A stretch of 64,000 nucleotides of DNA from Ancylostoma caninum (Eukaryota > Nematoda > Chromadorea > Rhabditida > Ancylostomatidae), in contig JBAJFG010000149.1 of NCBI GenBank assembly GCA_037903475.1, positions 310,001-374,000 on the forward strand, in the 5' to 3' direction. This document shows positions 13,575-25,528 of this stretch, in pieces. The position numbers and the translations under genes were made by a program. A model generated the notes under the pieces. The model saw only the letters and a list, made by a program, of their open reading frames with translations, searched no databases and was not told the origin of the DNA. Every line of letters begins with the position of its first letter. The stretch's first letter is position 1.

Positions 13575-14805
13575 GTAGGTACATCAGATGCTGGATGGTT
13601 CCTGCATTGAAAGCTGAATGGGTAATTTTCTAGCGCCTTGTATATGAAAAGGTCAGACATTTTGGAGTTTTTACTCTTTTACTCCTCGACATTTGTTCAA
13701 TAAGAGATCGATATCCCGATTATGTTTGAAAACGATGGTTATCTCGATTATCCTTGAAGTTATGTACATAGGATGTAGCTTTATGTATGTGGATCTGCTC
13801 CTCTACACGAACATCTTCTGATAACAAAAATAAATCTCTAATTCAACGGAGTTCCGGTGAATTTTAGCATGGTCGTTTCAGCAGATGACGTGCATAGGGA
13901 TTGGAGATGTCTGTAAATTTTCTTGGAGCAAAATGATCAACATCAAGCATCAAATCCAAGCGGAAACCTCTTTCTTACTCACCTTACAGACCTAGAGCCG
14001 GAAGCCCATTAAAATGTAGCTGTTAAAAACATCTATCTAAAAAAAGATTGATCCCAAAATACCAAGTAAATCAGTAGATTTTGCAGAATTGCTGCTGTGC
14101 CGGAGTGTGAATGGGGAATTCGTCTGCGCGCCATATGCCGACGAGACGAGGAAGTGAGCAAGATGTCGTCAGTACTACCGCCGAAATCGCTATGCAATCC
14201 ATCCAGTCATTATTGTAATCGTCTGTTGATACATGCATATTTGGAAAGTTTTATTTGTGTTTTGATAAATGTAGCAGGAGTTCGAGATAGTAAACGTTGT
14301 CAACAATATAAGCCTGTGGTTTACCGATCAGAGGACGGCTGTGCTGTTCCTTGGTTTGGTCGTCGAATCTGAACAATGAAATTTGAGCAGAACTGTCGCT
14401 AGCAGAACAACAACACGTACTGAAACAATAAAAATTATGTATTGACTTCGAAATGGAAAAATAAATGTTTGGAAGGATTGGAACTATATATGTGTAGATC
14501 ACCATGTAGTTCTTGTTACAGAAAATATGAATCTCACTAAAGCAAAATGAATGTTGAGCTGTGAGCGAAGATTATTGAGGGGAACTGGAAAACTGTACGA
14601 AGTAGGAGTTGCTTCACATTTCGATTAAATCTACAATCCAGGGATCGTTTTCCATAGAACATACCCAGGTATCAACTTGTATAGTCCCTTACCGATGTAT
14701 AGTAGTTGCGCCAAGAAATGAAGGAATGGATATAACTTCACGGATAGCTTAGACTGGATAGCAGAGTGGACAAAAGCAGCTAAAAACAGATAACTACTGC
14801 ATTTC
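13575..14805. other. Unassigned stretch with possible small exons
   Basis: At 14085-14152 (plus) an open segment lies between a TTTTGCAG acceptor and a GTGAGC donor. At about 14274-14370 (plus) another follows a TGTAGCAG acceptor and encodes a short cysteine-containing peptide ending WFGRRI before a stop. They might be exons of a small secreted peptide gene, but the phases do not join cleanly and I recognise no family. Confidence 0.25.
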
Positions 14806-15072
14806 TTTCTGTAACTGTGCAGAAATGATGACTACTGAATTCTATCAAATGCCACTTCTCGCATATATTAGAAAATTCTTCGAGTGAATCACTGTTTTCT
14901 GAGAAATCCAACAGCTAAAGTGTTAAAATGGCAGGCCTTTGTTATGTCTAGCAGCATTCCTCACTCAAGAAAATTGAGATTTGTCATCTCTTTGTCCATA
15001 TATATACTGTGTGTATCGATGTGAGGACGCTCTTGTTGCAATAAACGTTGGACCATCCGCGAGGGCCAAATC
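14806..15072 (+). repeat. 5' long terminal repeat
   Basis: It begins TTTCTGTAACTGT and ends GAGGGCCAAATC and matches 17754-18022 along its whole length. It contains a TATATATACTG TATA-like stretch and AATAAA-like GCAATAAACG near the 3' part, in the order expected of a promoter and polyadenylation signal in an LTR. The exact first base (TTTCTG or the inner TG) is uncertain. Confidence 0.85.
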
Positions 15073-16535
15073 TAGTGGCGACTTGTACGACGCAACTCTG
15101 AGGACGAAGGATGCGAGCGAGATCTCAGGCGTGATGATGAATCTGGCTACGGCGGCAGGCAGAGTCGACAATTCGGCCATTTACAACTTGATCAAAATGA
15201 GGGCTACAGTCACAGGCGTGTCGTTCGAAGAAGCAGCACCCACAAGACTTTTTTAATGCGCAGATCCTGGCCAGGTGGCCTGGATCTTTTGTCAGACCCG
15301 AGACACTACCAACAATTTCCCGACACGAAGATATCGAAATGGACGAGATATGTACCGCCGAAGATGCCATCAACGTTTACATCTCTAACCGTCGAGATGG
15401 TGATTACGACTCTGGACGAATTCGTCGCCACCAAGACAGCGGACCGGCCCCTCACTGGGTGGTCAGGGGTTACGAGTGCGAACTTCAGTGCCGTTGACAC
15501 TGTCATACCAATAGCGGCGAACGAGATACGGGACCCCGCACTCTGGCTGTACATTACCAGCTTCGTCGACACAGCCCTGTGGCAAGGATTGTCCAAGTAC
15601 ATACTTACCGGCACTTTGAACATGGTGCTGGTAGACCTAGAGAGAGTCAAGGAACGGGGGTACACCGAAGATTCACAATTTGACACCATCTTTGCACCTT
15701 ACTCAGACACCATACGCGTACCCGGCCCAACAAAGATTTTGCTGGTCATCATTGATGCCTCATCGAGATCATTTTCGGACGCGGTGACAGTCGGGCCGGT
15801 TGGAAATTCAATCACAGCAAATGTGCGTAAGGCGGGTAGCGAGAGTCACAAACAACATGCTCCGGCCGCTGACGGGAACGACGTGGACCACGTGGTCGAC
15901 TGTCGATAAGCTGTCCGATCCTGGAGAGGATGAGTGGTACCAGGCTATCAAGATGCTGGAGCACTATGTGTGCGTTGAAGACGTCTTAGACATCGCAGCG
16001 GGAGTCGTGACGGCTACCACATTTCGGGTGTTGGCTCCCCACGTCGATCGGCCTGTTGATGTCGATACGTATCGCAACCACCAGGGGCTCGTGGTTGATG
16101 CAGGTCACACGCTACTCAGCCCTTGATAGTGAAGACTCCAACTTGACGTGGTACGCATACCAAGAGGCAGTGACTTGTACAAGTCGCCTTGCTAGTCAAG
16201 AGACGAGATACTGGACCCCGATGGAGATTACAGGGTTCCACTACATGAGCCGGTGGCACGAGGAGGAGATGTGGGCCGATGAGACCGACTGTAGGTGGTT
16301 CAACTTAATTGCCAGGGCTTCCGAAGCATCGGATGTGGCTCGGATGTGGCGTGCGCTGGGGATCTACCAGGGACCGAATTTTGCTGTTGAGCTGAGGATG
16401 AGGAGAGCTTTTGATCTCTTCTTCTGTTCCAATGCAGTCATGCAAGCAGCCATGGTCTCAGTCGCGCAGATGAGCCTGGGGATTCCGATGACGGTCTGGA
16501 AGAACTACTCTGTTGTCGACAAGCGATCACTTTAA
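15073..16535 (+). pseudogene. Broken capsid-like structural region, family unknown
   Basis: Coding-like sequence runs continuously but jumps frame three times: frame 2 to about 15256, frame 1 from there to about 15820, frame 2 to about 16120, and frame 0 to the stop at 16535. The composition (many Thr, Ser, Val, Ala; few Cys; hydrophobic beta-like runs) and length (about 480 residues in pieces) fit a viral coat or Gag-type protein, but I cannot name the family. Base composition is richer in G+C than the flanks. Coding starts right after the 5' LTR with no obvious start, so the 5' end may be deleted. Function is inference from context only. Confidence 0.5.
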
Positions 16536-16651
16536 CCCCGGGAGGAAACCCGGTAATCAAACAACGCGAACAAGCAACACGAGCGACGAAGGTGATATCT
16601 CCAACTGCTACGATACCGGCTCTGACCTAGAGGTGATTTCCCTCGAAGAAG

Positions 16652-16966
16652 ATGTCGGAAGAGCAGGGGGAGCTTACCAGGAGATTGGCGGCCCACTTCG
16701 GGATCAGTGGGAACCGCTCACAAGACGAAGTCAAAGAAGCAGCCAGCACGATGACCCTGTTCAAGGGAGAGTTCGCGAAGGCAGGCGGACTCACGCTGAA
16801 ACGAGCTTTGCCCATCACTCCGCTGATTGGAACAATAGTTCCACAACTTCCCATTCTCTCATCCGCGTTCGTCACAAATGGAAGACAGACATCAATAGTG
16901 AAGCCAGCATACGCAGGACTACTTCAGAGCAACTCCGTAGGACAAACTACAGTGTTCCAGTCTTGA
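16652..16966 (+). CDS. Short frame in the LTR element, unknown product
   Basis: An open frame of about 104 residues starts MSEEQGELTRRLAAHFGI and carries a Lys/Arg-containing middle and a Pro/Ile-rich hydrophobic segment. It lies between the capsid-like region and the glycoprotein remnant, overlapping another open frame (16513-17064). It could be a separate small protein or a continuation of either neighbour after a frame break. I recognise no domain. Confidence 0.35.
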   Translation: MSEEQGELTRRLAAHFGISGNRSQDEVKEAASTMTLFKGEFAKAGGLTLKRALPITPLIGTIVPQLPILSSAFVTNGRQTSIVKPAYAGLLQSNSVGQTTVFQS

Positions 16967-16989
16967 AGCCGCAGAACAATTCGAGTGTC

Positions 16990-17736
16990 ACTTTTCACGT
17001 AACCTATGCAATTGCACCAATGCACTCCACAAGGTCAGCTGCACATGCTACGACGGAAATATAGAAGACCACATGGAGACTCGGCTGCTCCCACAAACAT
17101 CGAAAAGCTTCCTCATCGCATCATTGGGAAAAATGGCATAAATGTGATCGCAACATTTATGCCAAAACACACGTCGGATCTGCTCTACAACTCCACATGG
17201 TGGCACAGGACCTGAAGATCACCACCGTGAAACACATCACTCACTGCCAAGTGGAACTAAGCGATTTATCAGGCTGCTACAGCTGCACTAGTGGCGCGTC
17301 GTTGACATTATCGTGCAAGAGCGACAACGATGAAGTCCTCGCTAACGTGAAGTGCAATGAATAAACTCACGTGATCAGATGTACCGAAAGCGGATTCATC
17401 AACAATATATTGCTCATGTTCGACACATCTGAGATTCTTGCCGACTGCACCGCCGCCTGCCCCGGAGAGATCGTGAACTTCACAATCAAAGGACTGCTCG
17501 CGTTTATCAACGAAAGGATCATCTCACAAAGCTACAGTGCAATGGACGTTGAAAGAAATATCAAGAGAGACTTCTCTTTTGTGAATCACCTGTCAGAAGT
17601 GATATCTTCGTTTGTAAACAGAATTACGTCATTCTTTTCCTTTTGGAAGACTCTAGTGTTTCTCATTGTCATCATAGCTCTGTTAGAGTTGATCATTAAG
17701 TTAAATCCTAAACCGCTTCACGACAAAGCACATTAA
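16990..17736 (+). pseudogene. Phlebovirus-like envelope glycoprotein remnant (C-terminal part)
   Basis: The sequence shows the cysteine-rich stem pattern of Gc-type class II fusion glycoproteins (closely spaced C-x-C pairs near 17007-17060 and 17240-17330), an N-x-S/T-rich stretch, and a final segment (17371-17736) with amphipathic helices followed by a hydrophobic membrane anchor and a short basic tail. Phlebovirus-like envelopes captured by BEL/Pao elements are known in nematodes, including hookworms; this assignment rests on pattern recognition. The reading frame changes from frame 0 to 2 to 1 and carries an in-frame TAA at 17362-17364. The N-terminal fusion domains are missing. It cannot be expressed intact. 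Confidence 0.65.
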
Positions 17737-17753
17737 CCTTCTCTTGCTGGGAG

Positions 17754-18022
17754 TTTCTGTAACTGTACAGAAATGATGACTACTGAATTCCATCAAATGC
17801 CACTTCTCGCACATATTAGAAAATTCTTCGAGTGAAACATTGCTTTCTGAGAAATCCAACAACTAAAGTGTTAAAATGGCAGGCCTATGTTATGTCTAGC
17901 AGCATTCCTCACTCAAGAAAATTGAGATTTGTCTTCTCTTTGTCCATATATATATACTGTGTGTATCGATGTGTGGACGCTCTTGCTGCAATAAACGTTG
18001 GACCATCCGCGAGGGCCAAATC
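17754..18022 (+). repeat. 3' long terminal repeat
   Basis: Direct copy of 14806-15072 with scattered substitutions and an extra TA in the TATATA stretch. It is preceded by GCTGGGAG, a weak polypurine tract. Confidence 0.85.
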
Positions 18023-21000
18023 AGTTTCCGCTTCCTTGATTTAATGCGAGATGCGCCAAATTTATGGGCACTGCCCGCGATCTGCGAAGTTGCTGAAATA
18101 TTGGCAAGCTTTACGTTCTTTCTACGATTTCTTAAGTTTTTCCTACAGTCCTAATCTTCTACTTTCTGCTCATGCCTTTTCCTCCGTCGGTTTGAACCAA
18201 GGATCAATTCTGGACCCATTGTGCTATCGCTACCACTTAGCACTACAACAACGTTTAGACATTCAAGCTTTGTTACCTCTCAAGAAATTAGCTTAATCTG
18301 TAGTAGGTGCCGTTTCTCAAAAATTTCGGCCAAAATTGGGAAGAAACTGGTGTGGTCCACGTGTGCCGATGGGCCGTTTCCGTCAAAACTCGCGGAAAAC
18401 GCACATTATGGAGACGTCAGTGAGAATAAACGTGAGGAAACAAATAGAGAGGAGTTTCTAAGATGTGGACAGGTCCCATCCGGACGTGGAGCCTGCAAGA
18501 AGATCCAAGCATGGTGCATGAAAAAACTTTCTCAAATCGTCAATTTCAGTCGTAGTCCTACCAACTCCTTCGGCCTTCGCTCACCTCACCGCTCTCTCTG
18601 GTTGATTCCTAGATCAAACGCATGCTTAGAAACATATTTTAGCCTTTATGAGCTTAATTAAGGCAGCTGGCCAGGAAAACTCGAGAATGACCACGACTTA
18701 CGTGCCGTATACAACACCTCGGTAGGTCTCAAGGGCCCATATCAACACTGATAAAATGATAACTGGTAGAATCAAAAGTAAACACATTATTGCTGCAGTA
18801 AAGTTAACGTTCCTTATCAGAGGTCTCCCCAAAATTATGCCTTCGTCGTTCATGACTTAAATTTATCTGGTACTCATGATTTTGGCAGGCCTTTTTAATG
18901 GGTTACGAGCCCAGATATGTAGGAAAAAACGTCAATGAGATCACTATCCTGATCTCTAGCTTCCATGTGAATTTCTTGCAGTATATATATAATACATAGG
19001 AACAGAACTATATTCTTTCAACAAAAAAACATTCATCAATGCAAATGATAAATTATATGTAGTAGCGCACGAATAGTACCGTACGATTTATTCTTGCCTA
19101 TTCAAAACCAATAAGGAACTATGTACACTTTCGATTTTCTCTGCTTGTTCTTAATTCCTATTGTCAGAGAAATCCTGGTACCACAAATAAATAGAGCCGC
19201 TTAGAGGGGAGGTTTGATAATTCGTTTTGGCTAGATTTGAAAAGAAAAGTGAAATTCCGTTGAAAGGAAGACATCGGTGGAAAAAGAAAGTAAGATTACC
19301 GGGAAAATAGTGTAATTAATGTAATTTTAACGTCTATGCTCCAAATTCATAATTACTCTCACAGCTTTCAATTTCCTACCAATACATATGAGATTAATTC
19401 AGCGCATATCCATCTCCTATGTAGAATGAATCTCTCTCCAATTCCCTTCCGCTGGGCACTCTAGCCACTTTGCCCATTCCAGCATTCATTAATTGAGAAA
19501 TGCTTTTCAAACTAAATTTTTATTCTCTAATTCCTTATCCTCATTATTCGCTTGAATGCAGGGAAATCGCACTGCCCAAAGCGATCAAATTTTCAGCTTC
19601 CGAGCAGAAGAAACTGTTCTCTGAAGCTTTTTTTTCTCATGGACATGTAATTCCCAAATTCCACAGAATCGTATTCCACGAAATCATGCCAGATTCGAAT
19701 TAGTGTTTGCAGCGCAATCTATGCGATTGTGCACTTTCATTGGCCATCGCTAAATTTCATGTCCACGAGCATGGAATTCCGATTGTGCACAAGATAAAAA
19801 GGGCACACGCTGAGATCCTGACAGACGTCCTCGTGTATAATTTTGGGTATCAGGGGTTTCCAGCATAGTTCATGAAAATAAATTTTACAATTTCCCATAG
19901 ATCTGTCTCACACTACCTTTAATCACGCACAACTGTAAGTTAAAATTGATTGAATTTTTTTTTTGGCATAGAAAATTCTATGAGGATTATCCTTATGCAT
20001 TCAGCAAAATGATCAAGCCAAATACGGGCCAAGGGGAGAGAAATGGACTATATAGGCCAGGATTCAGGAAGATGTTATCTCAAACTTACTGGAATTGTTT
20101 GGGCGAGATCCAGGAGACTTGTAATAAGCTGCGTTAGATCGAAGAAGCGACGAGAATCGTACTGTTTCGTGGGCAAGCTGAAACAAAAACTTTCAACACC
20201 GCGAACATTCGAGGATGGCGAACATTGTGGGATCTCCGACAGGGATCAGCGGAAGTATTGGGAAGGACCGGAAGGCTTAAGTCGGAAGTCATGAAGAGCT
20301 TGAAATACAAGGAGATTTGGAGAAGCAAAAACAGCATCTCTGAACTCGTACAACTCAGCTACCACCAATTCTCGACAAACCTAGAAAATAAACGTTTTCA
20401 TGATGCCAAAATTAAGGAACTATCAAGTTTCGAAACCCGGGATTCCGCTCATCCCTGATCTCCGGATAAAAAATGCCAGAATAAAATAAAGAATAACGAC
20501 CAAAGTATCAGTTCCACATTTACCCCTGAAAATGCTTTACTGTGAAATTCGTATTTTTAGATGCGTGTTATGACAATTCGTATACTAGAATCTCTGCTAA
20601 ACTATGGCGAATTATTTCCTATTACACTTGTACCACCAAAGGAGATAAAATAGTAGGCTGAAGCAGGACGTCATTCGGAAAATTCAGCAGAACGCGTAAA
20701 GACTTGCTAATAGTACAAAATTCGGTTAACTTTGACACCAGTCTCGAGATGTTTTCACGTATTCTGATTCTGGTTAACATAATAAAAATAGTGATAATTA
20801 AATCGTTTTCACGTGAGATGTGAAAATAATTCTTAACCGGGCCGTACCCTGTACATATGAACCAGTGCATTCCTTCTTCTCCGAATATATCAGTAAAAGT
20901 TTTGTAATTTAAGAAAATTCGACTTCTGTCTCAGCACAACTTTCTACCCAGGCGTGTTACCTACATTGTAGTGTACTCTCACAAAAAATTTTTACACTAA

Positions 21001-21544
21001 GTAATTACTTCTGAGAAAATTGCAACAGACCAACCCTTCACACGCTCACAAAATATCTACATACTAAGCACACTCTTCACCATCGCTCCCATGATATTCA
21101 AGACCCCGTATAATTGCCACGAGAAAAGAACATAGCAAACTCAGCAAACGTGCAAGAAAAACTAAATAAAAATGGAACTCTGGCCTAACGGGATTTATTA
21201 CAAGGGCGAAAGCAATATGTTGATTTCAATGTACATACGTTTATGCGCTCTTCCACACATACCTAGAATTCCATGCTTTGTTAGAAGTTCGTAATTACAT
21301 AGTGAGGGAAGTTCTTGCTCATCCATAGTAAATTATTCTGGTGAATCCCACAACATAGGAAAATGAGGCCTCATAATAATACATAACAGTACATACATAG
21401 GAGTAATGTATGTATATCCACGAATAATTGGAATTCCATACCTTCCGTGATGGGAATCACCCAGAAGTACGTAACTGCAATGTCAGTCGTACATACTTAT
21501 CAGGGAACTATGAAATTTTGCGATTCTCAAAGCTGCGTGCGGAA
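18023..21544. other. No confident gene
   Basis: Open frames of 60-150 codons occur (18221-18661, 19946-20458 plus), but none shows a recognisable domain or a convincing splice pattern. The 20043-20458 part has partly protein-like composition in several frames and could be an old retroelement remnant. I see no RNA gene. Confidence 0.35.
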
Positions 21545-21559
21545 TAGAGTGTTGACCGA

Positions 21560-21835
21560 ATCGAATAATATTCGAATAATTATTCGAATATTCGAATATT
21601 CGATTATTCGAAACATTCGAATATTCGAAAAATCAAAATATTCGGATTATTCGAATATTCGAATATTCGACGCTTTCAAAATATTCGTTTATTCGAATAT
21701 TCGAATATTCGACGCTTTCAAAATATTCGTTTATTCGAATATTCGAATATTCGATCACTCTTAATTATTCGATTATTCGAATATTCGCATATTCGGGGTG
21801 GGTACATTCGAATATTAGATCATTCGAATAATCGA
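21560..21835. repeat. Left subterminal TTCGAATA array
   Basis: Palindromic ATTCGAATATTCG units are repeated, with a higher-order block (CAAAATATTCGTTTATTCG... then ACGCTTT) of about 46 bp occurring at least twice. The same block type appears in the right array. Subterminal repeats in hAT elements commonly bind the transposase; that role here is inference. Confidence 0.85.
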
Positions 21836-22492
21836 GCAGTCGTTTTCAACAGCATCTTCGCTCTCATAATCATTCTCGAGCCCCATCAGCAAGCACCTAC
21901 TGTCGCTAAATTTGAGATCGCCAGTATGCATTGCTGCCGTTGTCAGCACGCCACATTATCATTTCAGCGGGCTGACAGCGGACTTTCTGCAGCCTCACCG
22001 CACATAGATAATTTAATGACCACGTTCAATTACTTGGTTGACAGTAGAGTTGCCTACGCCAAATATTTGTACCGCGGTTCACCCGCACATTGTCTGAGAA
22101 TACCTGCTGACGTAGACAGATAGCTACAATTTTGTGGCAAGTCTTGAACCTTCAATTTGGTGAAAAAACTTCAGAAAAGCAAAGAGCTTACTGGGAATTT
22201 TCAATCCTTATGACACTAGTCTGCCATGGAGGCTGTACGCCTCCATTTCGAGTAATCGTACTTTTTCCAACCCCACCCCGCAACCTTACCACCAGCATGC
22301 CACTACAACTTCTGTGCACAACATTTGGGAAATTACCTTCATTTATCTATACAATACAAAGCACCCGTTCTGAGAAACGATCTCGAGATGTTGGATGGAA
22401 ACCCAGCAATGCGATTAGCAGGTACGTACAAGTTTGACGTATTAGCTTGCTGAGTGAAAAACTCCTAAAAATGCTCCTATTCTTTTTCAGTA

Positions 22493-23773
22493 CAGGGTGG
22501 CCGAAAAGTATGGGCGTCAGAAGAAACGATATTTTTCTTTTATTAGCTACAATTACTTTTTCTTTATTATCATAAATGATACACAACAAGATGAAAAATT
22601 AGTATCACAGAAAATTTTCAAAGTGGCCCCCCTTGGCTTTGATGCAGGCTTTCAATCTTGTCTTCACGGAAACCACTGTGCGCCGAAGGTAGTCCTCACC
22701 AATTTCTGACCAGGCTTGTTCCAGTTCGCGCCGTAATTGCTCAACTTTCGTGATATTCTTATTCTTCAGTTTCTCCTCCAAGAGACCCCACACGGAGAAA
22801 TCCATGGGGTTTAAATCTGGGCTGCGGGATGGCCACTGATTCTTGTTGAGAAATCCGGGAAAATTCTCCTCCAGGTAGGCAATGGTGGTTTCAGCGCCGC
22901 GAACCGGTGCCCAGTCTTGCTGAAGAATCATATTGGGGTTTTCTGTTTCCAGGGGACAAGCACTTTCCTGAGAATCTCATCTTGGTAGAACTTGGCGTCG
23001 ATTCCAACGTTTTGGTCGATGAAAACAAGAGGCGTCTTCGATTTTGAGGTTATTCCTCCCCAAACCATCACGCCACGGGGAAACAACGACTTCGTTACAA
23101 TCCTCCTTTCCGAAGAGTACCGCTGACTCGGACTGATGAGTTGACGATCGTTTTGAGAGTTGTGCGCAACTTCAATGGAAAAAATTTTCTCATCTGTCCA
23201 TAGCACATCTTCGATGCGGCGCACCTCGAAGATTTTCAACAACTCTTTACATTTCTCAAGCCGCTTTGCTTTGGCGAAGTCGGTTAGCTTCTGTCCCTTG
23301 AACAGGCGATAGCTTCGAAGTCCCAGCTCCTTCTTGACAATAAGTTGAACTGACGAACGAGCAACACCCAGACTTTTTGCCATCTTGTTCAAGCTGACTC
23401 CATCATTTCGGTCGATCCTCTTTTTAATGATCCCTGTTACCCTCCTTGTGTTCACCGTTCGAGGACGCCCCGGTTTTCGCTTCATGTTGACATCTCCTAC
23501 GTCTCTCCATAGTTTGATTATCTTCTGCACGATTCGCAAAGGGGTATTTAATTTTCTTGAAATCGCTGCAGTTGACTCTCCAGACTGCGCGAGGCGTACG
23601 ATGGATTCGCGATGCGGGCACACCCGCATGACTTCAGAAAACGAAGTAAATGGTAGGTGAAAAGAAAGAGGCTTTGATAAGGTGTCAAACATGTGTAGAA
23701 TTAAGAGCGGTGAAACTTGCAAAAGAAGAAACAAAAGCGTCAAATGAGGCGCCCATACTTTTCGGCCACCCTG
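22493..23773 (-). mobile_element. maT-like (DD37D) Tc1/mariner transposon
   Basis: The inverted ends begin CAGGGTGGCCGAAAAGTATG and are identical for at least 24 bp; TA flanks both sides. The element is 1281 bp and encodes one transposase on the minus strand. It is inserted into the hAT element and is therefore younger. Confidence 0.9.
22605..23743 (-). pseudogene. DD37D (maT-like) transposase, one frameshift
   Basis: The transposase cuts and rejoins the element. The N-terminal part has a helix-turn-helix (RESIVRLAQSGESTAAISRK), a GRPR linker and a second HTH around KMAKSLGVARSSVQ. The catalytic part has LWTDEKIF (first Asp), QQDWAP (second Asp) and SPDLNPMDFSVW (third Asp). The second and third Asp are separated by 37 residues, the spacing of the maT family. 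The frame breaks once in a CCCC run near 22932: the first frame stops after WKQKTPI and the rest continues from MILQQDW. Otherwise it is nearly complete, so the copy decayed recently or the break is a sequencing error. The true start is probably internal to the open frame. Confidence 0.85.
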
Positions 23774-24855
23774 TACCTATTAAGGAACTCATGCTGACTT
23801 ATCATATGGCTGATACGTTCTATGTATGTTGCTGTAGCAAAAAAACTTATGCAGACTCATTACAGAGACGAGTGCAACACTAGGCTTCAGTGATTTGGGA
23901 TTGGGTTAGTTCATGCAACTGCTAGTAGCTCCAATACTGAACCCGTCAGCTGAGAACTGGGCTCATTTGAAATTAGGTTCGAAACACCGGTTCTTAACTC
24001 TATTCAGTGTTGTCTATTTTATTGGACGTCGCGAAAGTTTCAGCCATTTTTGGACTTCTTTTCGGATTAATTCTTTTTCTTCAATATAACAAACATTTAC
24101 ACAATGTAAGTGAAATCATTATTCTGCGCAAACAGTAAGTTTTGTTGGCAGCAGCTTTTAACAAATGATTCCTTTGTAATTCCATCAAATACTGAGCATT
24201 ACATTCTGGGGAGGTAGTTCTCGTTTTTGCAGTAGTTTTGGCAGTTATCGGCTTACGAGTCAACCACATTTCCTTACATGAATTACATGAACAACCACCG
24301 GTAACCAAGATGGCTAGCTGAGCGAAGCTCTGTTGAAAACTCAAAAAGTTTATGCACGCACTCTACGCACTTGAAATTAGCGGTCACTCAGATCATGAGG
24401 TATCCACACGTTGCCTACCCGTGGAGAAGCAGGTAAAAAATACTGTGTCGTGATGACGTTGGAGGTCCTTTGCCAGGTCAAGGATACCACTACGCGGATT
24501 CTATTCAATCAGTTCCAGGAGGCGCTCGCTTTTGGTTTTCTGAGTTATCAAACCAGGAGCAGCCGAACATGCTTGTAGTCAGTGACAATATTTTCAGTCA
24601 TAATCGCAACGGAATGATAGGACAAACTGGATATAGGTGGAGCATTGACTAACCCTTATACAAGTTTTGGACAGGAAATTCCAAATCAATTTCGAAAAAA
24701 TTAGCAACACACAAAAGTAAGTGACTTCGACTAAGTAGGTAGTAGGAAATAGTGATAAAGTGAATGGGTAACTTTCGCGGCAACCTAATGAGTAATTGTT
24801 CTATTCAGAGAACTTCCCTTTGCGTTCTCAGCCGAAATAAATGTAGATCAACTTC

Positions 24856-25052
24856 CCAAATATTCGAAATATTCGAATATTCGAGGCTCATGATCGAATA
24901 TTCGAATAATTCGAATATTCGAGAGGTTGGAGTATTCGAATTATTCGAATATTCGAATATTCGGAGACGTCGAAATATTCGTTTATTCGAATATTCGAAT
25001 ATTCGGGCGTTTCAAAATATTCGTTTATTCGAATATTCGAATATTCGAAAAA
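24856..25052. repeat. Right subterminal TTCGAATA array
   Basis: Same ATTCGAATATTCG units and the same CAAAATATTCGTTTATTCG block as the array at 21560-21835. It lies about 20 bp inside the right hAT end. Confidence 0.85.
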
Positions 25053-25528
25053 AATTTTCAAATGCAACACTCTAGTGCGGAACAATGCAAGGTACTTGAG
25101 ATGATATGGTGTTACACACTCTCCACTTTGAAGAAGAGGAAATTTACCTTAATTCTCTCAGCGGAATCAACTACAAATTTTATCTAGTCGAAGAATATGT
25201 AGTATTTTTCCATAGTGCCGTCTCCCCGCCCGTCATACAAAATTTCTCAAAAAAGTGATTCAGTGCGTTCCTTCTGTATACATATTAGAGCACGAAAGCA
25301 CACAAAAGAATAAAATCTAATGTCATCTATGCCTGACATTAATTGTTTTGATCGCCATAGCCGAAAAAAAACTGAATTTTCTTCGAAAGTAGATTTTTTC
25401 CCCAATGTAGCAAGATTCCTGGCTATACCATTTCTCATTAACTGGATGGTGAATATGTATATTTTGAGGAAAAAGTTCTGACATTGAACACTAGAACGAT
25501 GGTGGAAGATTCAAAAAATCAGACTCAC

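Larger units (their letters stand above)
14806..18022 (+). mobile_element. LTR element without polymerase, carrying viral-type structural sequences
   Basis: Two direct repeats of about 268 bp bound a 2.68-kb interior. The interior has no reverse transcriptase, integrase or protease that I can recognise and no CCHC zinc knuckle. Instead it holds a capsid-like region of unknown family, a short second frame, and the C-terminal part of a phlebovirus-like glycoprotein as found in nematode BEL/Pao-type elements. About 11-12 substitutions and one 2-bp indel separate the repeats (about 95-96% identity), so insertion is fairly recent or the repeats have been homogenised. Every protein frame is interrupted. 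No clear target duplication is visible. It is best read as a non-autonomous, decaying endogenous retrovirus-like element. Confidence 0.8.
21545..25074. mobile_element. hAT-type element with 8-bp target duplication
   Basis: The ends are TAGAGTGTTG (21545-21554) and its inverted copy CAACACTCTA (25065-25074). The identical octamer GTGCGGAA abuts both ends (21537-21544 and 25075-25082), which is the 8-bp duplication expected of hAT elements. Just inside each end lies an array of ATTCGAATATTCG-type units. The interior contains a later 1281-bp maT-like insertion (22493-23773); without it the element is about 2.2 kb. I could not find a hAT transposase; a minus-strand frame at 24081-24344 with a C-x-C-x2-C motif is a possible remnant. 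Confidence 0.8.

Noticed and set aside
15076..15092. tRNA primer-binding site after the 5' LTR
   Set aside because: It starts TGG at a plausible place, but protein-like sequence runs straight through it, and I could not match it to a specific tRNA.
21560..21835. CRISPR-like or centromeric satellite array
   Set aside because: Units have no spacers and occur only just inside the two ends of a hAT element.
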